Shown: positions 6,421-13,516, numbered from the stretch's first letter. The stretch: DNA of 39,542 nucleotides from an uncultured Bacilli bacterium (GCA_947623685.1 CANQHF010000009.1:1-39542), one strand, 5' to 3'. The notes: generated by a model not told the origin, from the letters alone. Numbers and translations: made by a program.

Positions 6421-7002
6421 CTAATAATTTATATTATTAATCCAATTTGTTACTTCTTTTTGACTAGCATTAGATGAAAACCTTTTCCCATCAATCCAAG
6501 TAATATTTTTATTATAATTCTTAAGGGTTCTTAAACTACCATTTATACCTGTACTTGCTGATGTACAAAAAGGAATAATCGTCTTACCATTTAAATTATA
6601 ATTATCTAAAAATGTTAGAACTATTTTGGGAACATCGCCCCACCAAATAGGATAACCTAAATAAATTACATCATAATTATCTGTATTGATATTATTTTTT
6701 ATTTTGGGTCTAGCACTTACATCATTTTGTTCTTTATTCGCCCTAGAATTATCATTTCCATAATTTAGATCACTATCGGTATACTCATCCTTTGGGATAA
6801 TTTCAATTAAATCTCCATCTGTAGCATTTTTTATATATTCTGCTACTTTTTTAGTAGTGCCCGTTGCAGAAAAATAAATAATTCCTATCCTTTTATCATT
6901 AGTATTTTCCGTTTTTTTATTAGAATTAATAACCCAACTTCCAATACTTACCATTATAATTATTACAATTGCAACAATTAAAACTATTATCTTTTTATTC
7001 AT
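6421..7002 (-). CDS. membrane-anchored flavodoxin
   Basis: The 193-aa protein starts with a Lys-flanked hydrophobic segment (residues 5-27, VLIVAIVIIIMVSIGSWVI), then a linker and a flavodoxin domain with YFSATGTTKKVA, YLGYPIWWGDVPKIVLTFL and FCTSASTGINGS. The signal has no lipobox; it looks like an N-terminal anchor or uncleaved signal, placing the flavin domain outside the membrane unless the anchor is inverted (the positive N-terminus predicts an external domain). Extracytoplasmic flavodoxins occur in gut Firmicutes, but the electron donor there is unclear. Two bases separate it from the amidohydrolase stop. Confidence 0.88.
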   Translation of the reverse strand: MNKKIIVLIVAIVIIIMVSIGSWVINSNKKTENTNDKRIGIIYFSATGTTKKVAEYIKNATDGDLIEIIPKDEYTDSDLNYGNDNSRANKEQNDVSARPKIKNNINTDNYDVIYLGYPIWWGDVPKIVLTFLDNYNLNGKTIIPFCTSASTGINGSLRTLKNYNKNITWIDGKRFSSNASQKEVTNWINNINY

Positions 7003-7004
7003 TA

Positions 7005-7922
7005 TTATTTTTGCCTTCTTTCTTTTAATAATTTTTGTAAGTTTTTAAAATATATTTTTTCTTTTATCTCGTTACTAAATGGAAGCTCATCAATGGCACT
7101 TTCTATTTGTTTTGTAGCACCATTTGGCATAATTCCAAATGGAGCATCCGTACCATATAAGACTTTATCAATTCCAAAGTAGTATACTGCAAGTTCTAGT
7201 GCTTTTGTATTTCCAAGTATTGCTGTATCAACATAGAACTTTTTAAACTCATCTTTTTTATCTTTCATTATGTTATCAATTCTACCTGCAAAAAATGGTA
7301 TCATAGCTCCTGTATGATGAACAATAATTTTAATGTTAGGGCACTTTGTAAATATATCAGCATTAACTAAATCAAACATGGCTTGAGATAGTTCATATTC
7401 CCAGCTAAATACGATATTATTATCTGGCTTTCGTGGGTCAAATACAGGATGAAGTAAAACAAGTAATCCAAGGCGCGCACACTTTTTTAAAATTGGCAAG
7501 TATTCTTTATCAGCAATACTTTTTCCTAAATGTCTTGTAAAAACTTGAATACCAACAAGTTCTTTAGATGTTGATATTTCATCTAAAATATGTAAGGATT
7601 CTTCTATATTATTAAACGGTAACATTCCAATTCCATAAGGAAACATATCATTATTTTCTTTAACACAGTTTATAAGTTCAAGATTAGCCTCTCGGCATAA
7701 TTTTGCTGATTCTTTAGGATTACAATAATCTTCGGCATTGATATTAGCATAACTTATTATTTGTTTAGTTATACCATTCCATAATTTTCTTCTTACGCTT
7801 AAATCTTTTAAAGATTCTATATTCGTAAAAGCATAAGTTGTTGGTATTGTAGAATCAATTTTTAACATCTTCCCATAATAATTTGGCAGTAATACGTGGG
7901 CAAATACATCAATTTTTTCCAT
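7005..7922 (-). CDS. amidohydrolase family 2 protein (ACMSD-like)
   Basis: The 305-aa protein fits the amidohydrolase_2 TIM barrel, the family of ACMS decarboxylase and related decarboxylases/hydratases. Visible landmarks: IDVFAHVLLPNYY at the N-terminus, LVLLHPVFDPRKPD near residue 160 (metal His), IIVHHTGAMIPFFAGRID near 200, and VLYGTDAPFG near 260 with the catalytic Asp. The first metal motif normally reads HxH; here it is FAH, so one ligand is replaced, as in some subgroups of the family. Ring-cleavage product decarboxylation would suit its CMD, cupin and hydrolase neighbours. GAAGGG precedes the start; one base separates it from the reductase gene. Confidence 0.85.
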   Translation of the reverse strand: MEKIDVFAHVLLPNYYGKMLKIDSTIPTTYAFTNIESLKDLSVRRKLWNGITKQIISYANINAEDYCNPKESAKLCREANLELINCVKENNDMFPYGIGMLPFNNIEESLHILDEISTSKELVGIQVFTRHLGKSIADKEYLPILKKCARLGLLVLLHPVFDPRKPDNNIVFSWEYELSQAMFDLVNADIFTKCPNIKIIVHHTGAMIPFFAGRIDNIMKDKKDEFKKFYVDTAILGNTKALELAVYYFGIDKVLYGTDAPFGIMPNGATKQIESAIDELPFSNEIKEKIYFKNLQKLLKERRQK

Positions 7923-7923
7923 A

Positions 7924-8457
7924 TTAAATATCCCTTCCTAGATTATACGCTTCTTCATAATATTTTTTTGGCATCATAGATACGGTGCCTGATCCTTTTG
8001 CATATATTCTTCCTACATCTTTAAAGTGCATATAGGAAAATAAAGTATCAAAGTATTTATTAATTGCACCATACGTAAATCCATCATCACTATTCCAAGC
8101 GGTCATTATTGCGGCTGCTTTTAAATTTTTATTTGTAATTTTAATTGTTTTCGCATAAAAACGATCTATCATCATTTTTAGCTGACTACTAACATTGTAA
8201 TAATAAACAGGAGAAGCAAAGATTATGGCATCAGATTCTAGTATCTTGTTTAAAATTTCATTCCCTTTATCTTTCCATTTGCAATCACCATTCATACCAC
8301 AAAAATCACACCCCATACAAGGATGAATATCTGTATGTGCTAAATCAATTACTTCTACTTCTTTTCCTTTATCTTTTGCACCTTTTATAAACTCATTTAC
8401 TAATGTATTTGACGTTCCGTTTTTATGAGGACTTCCAGAAAGTACAATTATTTTCAT
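7924..8457 (-). CDS. NADPH-dependent FMN reductase / iron-sulfur flavoprotein-like
   Basis: The 177-aa protein has a flavodoxin-like NADPH:FMN reductase fold starting IIVLSGSPHKNGTSNTLV (phosphate loop) and ASPVYYYNVSSQLKMMIDR. After the second strand comes a compact cysteine motif CMGCDFCGMNGDC (CX2CX2CX5C, residues about 48-60), the arrangement of the 4Fe-4S ligand loop in archaeal iron-sulfur flavoprotein Isf. Such proteins move electrons from ferredoxin or NAD(P)H to quinones or oxidants. Its ATG overlaps the tetR stop by four bases, and AGGAGGTG precedes it, so it is the first catalytic gene of the operon. Confidence 0.88.
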   Translation of the reverse strand: MKIIVLSGSPHKNGTSNTLVNEFIKGAKDKGKEVEVIDLAHTDIHPCMGCDFCGMNGDCKWKDKGNEILNKILESDAIIFASPVYYYNVSSQLKMMIDRFYAKTIKITNKNLKAAAIMTAWNSDDGFTYGAINKYFDTLFSYMHFKDVGRIYAKGSGTVSMMPKKYYEEAYNLGRDI

Positions 8458-9071
8458 TTAACACCTCCTAATATTTTTTCAAGTCCCATTTTTATCAGTT
8501 CTTTATCAGTATAAAATTTATATTTAAGTTCAGCTTTATTTATTGCTTCTTTCATTTTATTAGTTACTGAAGTATAAGGATATATACCTACTAAAAATGG
8601 TAAAAAAGTAAATGTAATATCTTCTGCTTCATCTTCTTTAATATTAAAAAATTTACATAGACACTCTTCTAACAAAAAAATAGATTCTTTAAATGCTAAT
8701 TTAAAATTAGCAATGCTTTCTACCCTACTATTTGCCTCCATTTCAAACATATTCATTGAAATAAGTTTTAGTAAGGTTTTTCGCTTTATCAAAGAATTAG
8801 TAATTTTATCTATAAAACCTTCTTTTGATATTTCTTTATTTTGGTTAAGAATGTTAAATAAATCTTCATTCCATTTTAAGTATTCTCTTTCTACAAGTGC
8901 TAAAAAAATTTCTTCTTTCGTTCTAAAATAGTTGTAGATAGAAGTTCTACCAACACTTATTTGCTCTCCAATAAGTTTAATATTTATATCTTTAAAATCT
9001 AATTTTTGATATAGTCTTTCACAAGCACTTATTATTTCTTCTTTTCTTTGATCAATCAGTTTCTTTCCCAC
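8454..9071 (-). CDS. TetR/AcrR-family repressor, first gene of the operon
   Basis: The 205-aa protein has an N-terminal TetR helix-turn-helix: EEIISACERLYQKLDFKDIN, then VGRTSIYNYFRTKEEIFLALVEREY, followed by a variable all-helical ligand domain. The start codon is GTG at 9069-9071, preceded by AAAGGAGA; no ATG lies nearby in frame. As the first gene behind a consensus promoter that carries two matching inverted repeats, it is very probably an autorepressor of the nine-gene operon, released by the pathway's substrate. Overlap with the next gene is four bases. Confidence 0.93.
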   Translation of the reverse strand: MGKKLIDQRKEEIISACERLYQKLDFKDINIKLIGEQISVGRTSIYNYFRTKEEIFLALVEREYLKWNEDLFNILNQNKEISKEGFIDKITNSLIKRKTLLKLISMNMFEMEANSRVESIANFKLAFKESIFLLEECLCKFFNIKEDEAEDITFTFLPFLVGIYPYTSVTNKMKEAINKAELKYKFYTDKELIKMGLEKILGGVK

Positions 9072-9088
9072 TTTATTTCTCCTTTTGC

Positions 9089-9101
9089 TAACGCATCGTC
9101 A
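9089..9101. promoter_or_regulatory. operator-like inverted repeat 2 downstream of the -10 box
   Basis: TAACG-CAT-CGTCA has the same layout as repeat 1 with one arm mismatch. The centres are 33 bases apart, about three helical turns, which places both sites on the same DNA face. Confidence 0.5.
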
Positions 9102-9106
9102 ATATA

Positions 9107-9135
9107 ATAATATACCTATTCTGACACTATGTCAA
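9107..9135 (-). promoter_or_regulatory. consensus promoter of the tetR operon
   Basis: TTGACA (9130-9135) and TATTAT (9107-9112) are 17 bases apart on the minus strand, about 36 bases before the GTG start. The -35 box lies inside the inverted repeat 9122-9134. Confidence 0.85.
9122..9134. promoter_or_regulatory. operator-like inverted repeat 1 over the -35 box
   Basis: TGACA-CTA-TGTCA is a 13-base palindrome with perfect five-base arms. It covers the -35 element of the tetR promoter, where a bound repressor would exclude RNA polymerase. Confidence 0.6.
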
Positions 9136-9152
9136 TATAAATTTAATAAAAA

Positions 9153-9179
9153 TGCTCATAACATCAAACGTTATGAACA
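9153..9179 (-). terminator. intrinsic terminator facing the tetR promoter
   Basis: Arms 9153-9162 and 9170-9179 pair over ten bases on the minus transcript (one G-U), with the loop at 9163-9169, followed by UUUUUAUU. No minus-strand gene ends here, so it must stop readthrough or an unrecognised RNA from 9180-9530. Confidence 0.65.
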
Positions 9180-9309
9180 CATAAATGATTTTTAAATGAT
9201 AAATATAAAATCCGCTATCACTTATATTATTTTTTTAATGTTTTTAGCATCATTACTTATAAATATGCAAGTGTGTTTTCTAAATTGTCATAAATTTTTA
9301 TAAAATATA

Positions 9310-9337
9310 TTGTTTTAGAACAAAAGTTTGATATAAT
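9310..9337 (+). promoter_or_regulatory. extended -10 promoter of the small peptide gene
   Basis: TTGTTT (9310-9315), a 16-base spacer and TGATATAAT (-10 at 9332-9337) point to a plus-strand transcript starting near 9344, about 55 bases before the ATG at 9400. Confidence 0.6.
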
Positions 9338-9399
9338 TAATTTGGAACATTTAATAGTTGGGTGATTACCGAGCTTCTTAATTGAAGGGAGGTGATAAG

Positions 9400-9483
9400 A
9401 TGTCAAAAAAAGATTTACTAATTTTCTTTTTTATTATCATTATCCTTTTACTTATAGTATTACTATTTGTAATTCTAAAATAA
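9400..9483 (+). CDS. 27-aa hydrophobic peptide, candidate type I toxin
   Basis: The peptide begins MSKKDLL and continues as an unbroken run of I, L, F and V to a terminal Lys: a short charged head and a single membrane-spanning helix, the form of TxpA/Fst/holin-like type I toxins. GGGAGGTGAT lies just before the ATG. The mRNA shows features typical of such genes: a 5' leader GGGTGATT able to pair with the AATCACC at 9487-9493, the same 3' element complementary to the AGGTGAT of the ribosome site, and a stable 3' hairpin. It is the only plus-strand gene between the tetR operon and the tRNA operon. A harmless small membrane protein cannot be excluded, and no antitoxin RNA is proven. Confidence 0.5.
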   Translation: MSKKDLLIFFFIIIILLLIVLLFVILK

Positions 9484-9487
9484 AAGA

Positions 9488-9517
9488 ATCACCTAACTCA
9501 GCAATGATTTAGGTGAT
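9488..9517 (-). terminator. hairpin at the 3' end of the peptide gene
   Basis: ATCACCTAA (9488-9496) pairs perfectly with TTAGGTGAT (9509-9517). A U-rich tract follows it only on the minus strand, so it could end an antisense RNA there, while in the plus transcript it can mask or compete with the peptide's ribosome site. Confidence 0.5.
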
Positions 9518-9531
9518 GCACATTATATGGC

Positions 9532-9567
9532 AACACTCAACATGCGATATTGAATGTTCCTTTTTTT
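9532..9567 (+). terminator. intrinsic terminator of the peptide transcript
   Basis: AACACTCAA (9532-9540) pairs with TTGAATGTT (9550-9558) with one internal mismatch, followed by CC and seven T on the plus strand. Confidence 0.55.
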
Positions 9568-9607
9568 ATTTTATGCAAGGAATCCTTGACATATTCATCA
9601 TAACATA

Positions 9608-9634
9608 AAAACGTACTTTTATCAAGTACGTTTT
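9608..9634 (-). terminator. intrinsic terminator of the tRNA operon
   Basis: AAAACGTACTT (9608-9618) and AAGTACGTTTT (9624-9634) form a perfect 11-base stem with a 5-base loop, ten bases after the last tRNA CCA end. Confidence 0.85.
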
Positions 9635-9643
9635 CTATCAATT

Positions 9644-9732
9644 TGGTGCCCGAGACCGGACTTGAACCGGTACGAGGTTTAACACTCGCAGGATTTTAAG
9701 TCCTGTGCGTCTACCAATTCCGCCACTCGGGC
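9644..9732 (-). tRNA. tRNA-Leu (anticodon TAA)
   Basis: The 89-base minus-strand sequence folds as a class II tRNA: acceptor GCCCGAG pairs with CTCGGGC, anticodon stem CAGGA/TCCTG encloses loop CTTAAAA with anticodon TAA, a long variable arm follows and GGTTCAAGTCC forms the T loop. CCA is encoded. It is the last of six tRNAs. Confidence 0.97.
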
Positions 9733-9735
9733 AAG

Positions 9736-9811
9736 TGGTGTCCTGTATGCGACTTGAACGCATGACCCTCTGATTAAAAGTCAGATGCTCTACCGACTGA
9801 GCTAACAGGAC
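9736..9811 (-). tRNA. tRNA-Lys (anticodon TTT)
   Basis: 76 bases with acceptor GTCCTGT, anticodon stem TCTGA/TCAGA around loop CTTTTAA (anticodon TTT), T arm with GTTCAAGTC and encoded CCA. Confidence 0.97.
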
Positions 9812-9833
9812 ATATAAAACAAATAAAATAAAT

Positions 9834-9908
9834 TGGTTGCCTCGGCAAGATTCGAACTTGCGCATGTCAGAGTCAAAGTCTGATGCCTTACCACTTGGCG
9901 ACGAGGCA
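9834..9908 (-). tRNA. tRNA-Gln (anticodon TTG)
   Basis: 75 bases with acceptor TGCCTCG/CGAGGCA, anticodon stem TCAGA/TCTGA around loop CTTTGAC (anticodon TTG), T loop GTTCGAATC and encoded CCA. The U1-A72 acceptor end is typical of bacterial glutamine tRNAs. Confidence 0.97.
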
Positions 9909-9916
9909 ATCTTAAG

Positions 9917-10000
9917 TGGTGGGGAGAAGTGGATTCGAACCACTGAACCCTAAGGAACAGATTTACAGTCTGCCGCGTTTAACCACTTCGCTATCTCCCC
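9917..10000 (-). tRNA. tRNA-Tyr (anticodon GTA)
   Basis: 84 bases with acceptor GGGGAGA, anticodon stem GCAGA/TCTGT around loop CTGTAAA (anticodon GTA), a long class II variable arm as in bacterial tyrosine tRNAs, and encoded CCA. Confidence 0.97.
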
Positions 10001-10003
10001 AAC

Positions 10004-10079
<76 letters not shown>

Positions 10080-10087
10080 ACAACAAA

Positions 10088-10164
10088 TGGTGGACGCTAT
10101 AGGACTCGAACCTATGACCCCTTGCTTGTAAGGCAAGTGCTCTAACCAACTGAGCTAAGCATCC
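10088..10164 (-). tRNA. tRNA-Val (anticodon TAC)
   Basis: 77 bases with acceptor GGATGCT/AGCGTCC (one wobble), anticodon stem CTTGC/GCAAG around loop CTTACAA (anticodon TAC), T loop GTTCGAGTC and encoded CCA. It is the first tRNA of the operon. Confidence 0.97.
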
Positions 10165-10179
10165 GTAAGAACGTATATA

Positions 10180-10208
10180 AATATATCAATATTTTTAATT
10201 ATTGTCAA
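10180..10208 (-). promoter_or_regulatory. promoter of the tRNA operon
   Basis: TTGACA (10203-10208), a 17-base spacer and TATATT (10180-10185) preceded by TGA give a strong extended promoter about 10 bases before the first tRNA. Confidence 0.85.
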
Positions 10209-10215
10209 GTAAGTT

Positions 10216-10575
10216 TTATGATTTTTCGTTAAACTCTTCTAATTTTTCTTTTATCCACCTAGGTAAAGATGTTTTTAGTAAATAAAATCCAAAAACCGTT
10301 TCTTTAATTTTATGATTTTTATTTTTATGTAAATCGTCATTTACGTCTTTAGCAGAAAGTTTAAGTTGGTTTTTTTCTTTTGATGCATCTAATATTTTGA
10401 CGTTTATTATGTCACCTATTTCAACATAATCAGTAATATTTGCAACATATTTATAAGTAAGTTCCGATATATGAATTAATCCACTGTATTCATCATCGAT
10501 GCTTGCAAAAGCGCCATACTTTTCAATTGCGGTGATTCTTGCCTTAACAACGTCATTTTCCTTATATTTAGCCAT
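10216..10575 (-). CDS. S1 RNA-binding domain protein (YugI/CvfD-like)
   Basis: The 119-aa protein has one S1 domain at residues 5-75: VVKARITAIEKYGAFASIDD, the GLIHISELTYKYV segment and GDIINVKILDASKEKNQLKLSAK, then a Lys-rich tail. Length and layout match general stress protein 13 (YugI, CvfD) of Firmicutes, a ribosome-associated RNA-binding protein. AGAGGTG precedes the ATG. The gene sits alone between its own promoter (10595-10623) and the tRNA operon promoter, which starts only eight bases beyond its stop codon. Confidence 0.88.
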   Translation of the reverse strand: MAKYKENDVVKARITAIEKYGAFASIDDEYSGLIHISELTYKYVANITDYVEIGDIINVKILDASKEKNQLKLSAKDVNDDLHKNKNHKIKETVFGFYLLKTSLPRWIKEKLEEFNEKS

Positions 10576-10594
10576 CGATACACCTCTAATTAGT

Positions 10595-10623
10595 ATTATA
10601 TCATATCTAAAACTTTAAAACAA
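10595..10623 (-). promoter_or_regulatory. promoter of the S1-domain gene
   Basis: TTGTTT (10618-10623), 17 bases, and TATAAT (10595-10600) with a TGA extension on the minus strand. It is back to back with the nifU-like promoter. Confidence 0.7.
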
Positions 10624-10629
10624 ACTTAC

Positions 10630-10658
10630 TTTACATTAAATATGTTGTGATGTATAAT
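10630..10658 (+). promoter_or_regulatory. promoter of the NifU-like gene
   Basis: TTTACA (10630-10635), 17 bases, and TATAAT (10653-10658). The predicted first base is near 10665, only 4-10 bases before the possible start codons, which would cut into the Shine-Dalgarno site. Confidence 0.6.
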
Positions 10659-10674
10659 TTAAAAGGTGATGAAA

Positions 10675-10911
10675 ATGAATAAAACTGAAGATAAAATCAA
10701 AGAAGTTCTAGATAAAATAAGACCATATTTAAACCATGACGGTGGCGATGTCAAATTCGTCAAATTTGAAAAAGGAATATGCTATGTTGAATTGCAAGGA
10801 GCTTGTGCTGGTTGTATGTTTGCTGATATGACCATTAGTAACACGGTTGAAGAAGTATTAACATCAGAAGTCCCAGAAGTTATAAAAGTTGTTAACATAA
10901 AGGAGGTTTAA
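10675..10911 (+). CDS. NifU-like C-terminal domain Fe-S scaffold protein
   Basis: The 78-aa protein is a single NifU C-terminal domain: IRPYLNHDGGDVKFVKF, then LQGACAGCMFADMTISNTVEEVL with the conserved CxxC (CAGC) that binds a transferable Fe-S cluster, ending VPEVIKVVNI. Such proteins assemble and deliver clusters to apo-proteins. The start at 10675 follows AAAGG at a normal distance; ATG at 10669 or GTG at 10666 in the same frame are possible and would fit a near-leaderless transcript better. Its stop overlaps that of the convergent coat-like gene by three bases, with no terminator between them. Confidence 0.92.
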   Translation: MNKTEDKIKEVLDKIRPYLNHDGGDVKFVKFEKGICYVELQGACAGCMFADMTISNTVEEVLTSEVPEVIKVVNIKEV

Positions 10912-11837
10912 AGTAAACTTCCTTTTATTATCCAATCAATTGCTGGGATATACCTATTATATAACTTGGTTAAATATACGTATACATCATATAAAAAACG
11001 TTCATATTCATCCTGCTTTACAATTATGTTTTCGATTTTGCTTTCATTAAGATCCTTATTTACTATGTCATCATGTAAATCAAAAAAATAAGATGGATAA
11101 AGAAGTCTTCCATAAAATAATAAAGCTTCTTTGTAACTTAAATAATTATTTTTAAAGTACTCATCTACTATTACATAAGCGTTTTTACCACAAAAAAACG
11201 CGTTTTTTATATACTCTGCCACATCACGAATTCGGTAATCACATACGTAATAAATCGGATTATATAATGAAAATAGCGTACCATCACAATCAATTCTTTT
11301 ATGACAAATACTAAGAAGGCTAACATCTTTTTCTAAAAGAGCTGATCTAACGTATGATATGGCGTTTTCAGCAAGACCAATATAGTAATTAGCATAATTA
11401 CATAAATATGGATATTTTTGCCCTATTTCATTTATTTGAGCTTCGAAATAATCATTTTTTGTTTCCCAAAGAGTTATCCAATCATATCTTCCTATTATCT
11501 TATCACATTCTATATTAATAGAATTATTATTAATATGGCAAATTTCGGGTAAAGTTATTCTAGCATCTTTATTAACGTATATTTGCATTAGTACGTAAGA
11601 GATGTTATTTACATAAGTTAATATTTTATTTTCATTATTTATTATTATTTCATGTACTAAAATGTTTCTTTCTATCATTTGTCTATTTATCTTATATAAG
11701 GAATCAACATCGGAAAGTGGTCTTGAAAATATTTGAAAAACATAATTTTTATCCATATACGTGAAAAAATATTTATCATCTAAATGTGAAATTTCATCAG
11801 GATGTAAACCATAGTAATAAGCAAGTATGTTTTTCAT
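10908..11837 (-). CDS. CotS/YutH-like spore coat protein with kinase-like fold
   Basis: The 309-aa protein resembles the spore coat CotS/CotI/YutH group, which has an aminoglycoside phosphotransferase-like fold. Recognisable parts are the N-terminal strand region with YMDKNYVFQIFSRP, an ISYVRSALLEKD helix, and the segment ICHKRI...LYNPIYYVCDYRIRDVAEYIK, which in the family carries H-x-R and the D-x-x-x-R-D helix. The catalytic HGD of true kinases is not intact, as often in this group. The start follows AGGTGG; the frame opens three codons earlier at a GTG inside that ribosome site. With sigE and spoIIGA in the window it supports a sporulating host. Family assignment is moderate. Confidence 0.6.
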   Translation of the reverse strand: MKNILAYYYGLHPDEISHLDDKYFFTYMDKNYVFQIFSRPLSDVDSLYKINRQMIERNILVHEIIINNENKILTYVNNISYVLMQIYVNKDARITLPEICHINNNSINIECDKIIGRYDWITLWETKNDYFEAQINEIGQKYPYLCNYANYYIGLAENAISYVRSALLEKDVSLLSICHKRIDCDGTLFSLYNPIYYVCDYRIRDVAEYIKNAFFCGKNAYVIVDEYFKNNYLSYKEALLFYGRLLYPSYFFDLHDDIVNKDLNESKIENIIVKQDEYERFLYDVYVYLTKLYNRYIPAIDWIIKGSLL

Positions 11838-11877
11838 ATAAACCACCTATTTAATTTTATGTTTTTAACAACAAAAA

Positions 11878-11898
11878 AAGAAGCTTATTTAGCTTCTT
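11878..11898 (-). terminator. intrinsic terminator overlapping the rny stop
   Basis: AAGAAGC (11878-11884) and GCTTCTT (11892-11898) pair around a loop that holds the TAA stop; seven T follow on the minus strand. The last codons of rny form the upstream arm. Confidence 0.8.
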
Positions 11899-13438
11899 CG
11901 GTTGCTCTTGTTTCTCTTATTACCGTTACTTTAACGGTACCAGGATACTGCATCTCGTTTTCAATTCTATCTTTGATGTCACGAGCGGTTTTATAACTTG
12001 CAATATCATCTATTTTTTCTGGTTCAACGATTACTCTTAATTCGCGTCCAGCTTGCATAGCATATGCTTTTTCTACGCCATCAAAATCCTTTGCGATGGA
12101 TTCTAGTTGTTCTAACCTTTTAACGTAGTTTTCTAATGAGTCATTTCTTGCTCCAGGTCTTGCTGCTGATAAGCTATCCGCAATGGATACCAAAACAGAA
12201 ATAATACTATTTGGTTCTTTATCACCGTGATGAGATTCTATTGCGTTTATTACGATTTCATCTTCACCATATTTTTTAGCAAGATCAGCGCCTATTTCAA
12301 CGTGGCTTCCTTCAACTTCAAAGTCAATTGCCTTTCCAATGTCATGAAGTAATCCAGCCCTTTTTGCAATGGCTACGTTCTCTCCTAATTCAGCGGCCAT
12401 AATTCCTGCTAGATGAGCAACTTCTTTAGAGTGTTGTAAAGCATTTTGTCCGTAACTCGTTCTAAAATATAGCTTACCCACGATGGTTACAAGTTCAGGA
12501 TCTAATTTGGTTATTCCCAAATCAAACATTGCTTCTTCACCATATTCTCTAATTTTAACATTCATCTCTTTTTGTACTTTATCATATAACTCTTCGATTC
12601 TAGCCGGATGAATTCTACCATCTTTTATTAATGTTTCGATGGTTTGTTTTGCTATTTCCCTTCTTAAAGGATCAAAGCTTGATAAAACTATCGCTTCTGG
12701 GGTATCATCAATTATTAAGTCAACTCCAGTTACCGCCTCAATCGTTCTTATGTTTCTTCCTTCACGACCGATTATTCTACCTTTCATTTCATCGTTAGGT
12801 AGTGTAACTACTGATACGGTTTGTTCATTAGTTACGTCTGATGCATATTTTTGCATTGATTCAACTAACAAATTTTTAGCTTTTTTATCAACTTCTAATT
12901 TAGCTTCCGCTTGTTTTTCCTTAATGTAAGCTGAAATTTCGGCACTCATTGAAAGTTCAACTTGTTTCATTATTTCTTCTTTTGCTTTTGTTTTTGAAAA
13001 ACCAGATATTTTTTCTAATTTTTCAATTTGTTCTTTGATAATATTTTCTGCTTTTTCTTCTAATTTTTGAATATCTTTTTGTTTTTTTTCAATACTACTT
13101 TCTTTTTCATCAAGCATTTGTTCACGATTTTGAAGTAATTCATCACGTTTTGCAATTCCGTTTTCACGTTGTAATAAACGCTCTTCATTGTCCTTTAACT
13201 CTTGCTTTTTTTCTTTTATTTCTTTTTCAGTTTCTAATTTTAACTTATAAGATTCTTCTTTAGCTTCTAATAAAGCATCTCTTTTGGCTTTTTCAGCTTC
13301 TTTTTTAGCTTTTTCAATTATGTTAGAAGCTTTATGCTCCTCCGATTTTTTTCTTAATGATGTTATAACAAATGCGATAATCGCACCAACAAATAATCCA
13401 ACGATTAGAAGTAAAGAGAAAATAAGTGTATTTCCCAT
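11885..13438 (-). CDS. rny: ribonuclease Y
   Basis: The 517-aa protein has the full RNase Y layout: an N-terminal membrane helix (residues 4-26), a long charged coiled coil to about residue 200, a KH domain with [28 protein letters not shown], and an HD domain with [13 protein letters not shown] and [10 protein letters not shown]. It is the membrane-bound endoribonuclease that starts mRNA decay in Firmicutes. Length equals that of the Bacillus enzyme. The gene is monocistronic: a TTGACT-17-TAAAAT promoter precedes it and a terminator overlaps its stop. Confidence 0.98.
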   Translation of the reverse strand: MGNTLIFSLLLIVGLFVGAIIAFVITSLRKKSEEHKASNIIEKAKKEAEKAKRDALLEAKEESYKLKLETEKEIKEKKQELKDNEERLLQRENGIAKRDELLQNREQMLDEKESSIEKKQKDIQKLEEKAENIIKEQIEKLEKISGFSKTKAKEEIMKQVELSMSAEISAYIKEKQAEAKLEVDKKAKNLLVESMQKYASDVTNEQTVSVVTLPNDEMKGRIIGREGRNIRTIEAVTGVDLIIDDTPEAIVLSSFDPLRREIAKQTIETLIKDGRIHPARIEELYDKVQKEMNVKIREYGEEAMFDLGITKLDPELVTIVGKLYFRTSYGQNALQHSKEVAHLAGIMAAELGENVAIAKRAGLLHDIGKAIDFEVEGSHVEIGADLAKKYGEDEIVINAIESHHGDKEPNSIISVLVSIADSLSAARPGARNDSLENYVKRLEQLESIAKDFDGVEKAYAMQAGRELRVIVEPEKIDDIASYKTARDIKDRIENEMQYPGTVKVTVIRETRATEEAK

Positions 13439-13487
13439 ATTTACCTCCGTTATTTTTTAATATAAGCATCTTCACTTATACAATTCT

Positions 13488-13516
13488 ATTTTATACGTTT
13501 AGGAGTTTATAGTCAA
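13488..13516 (-). promoter_or_regulatory. promoter of rny
   Basis: TTGACT (13511-13516), 17 bases, TAAAAT (13488-13493) on the minus strand, about 50 bases before the ATG. Confidence 0.6.

Noticed and set aside
9522-9527. Minus-strand TATAAT as an antitoxin RNA promoter
   Set aside because: No -35 box at 15-18 bases, and transcription would begin inside the hairpin; kept only as a possibility.
9576-9588. CAAGGAATCCTTG palindrome
   Set aside because: Short and isolated; no promoter beside it to make it an operator.
9638-9943. Open frame of 101 codons on the minus strand
   Set aside because: It runs through tRNA-Leu, tRNA-Lys and tRNA-Gln, which account for the sequence.
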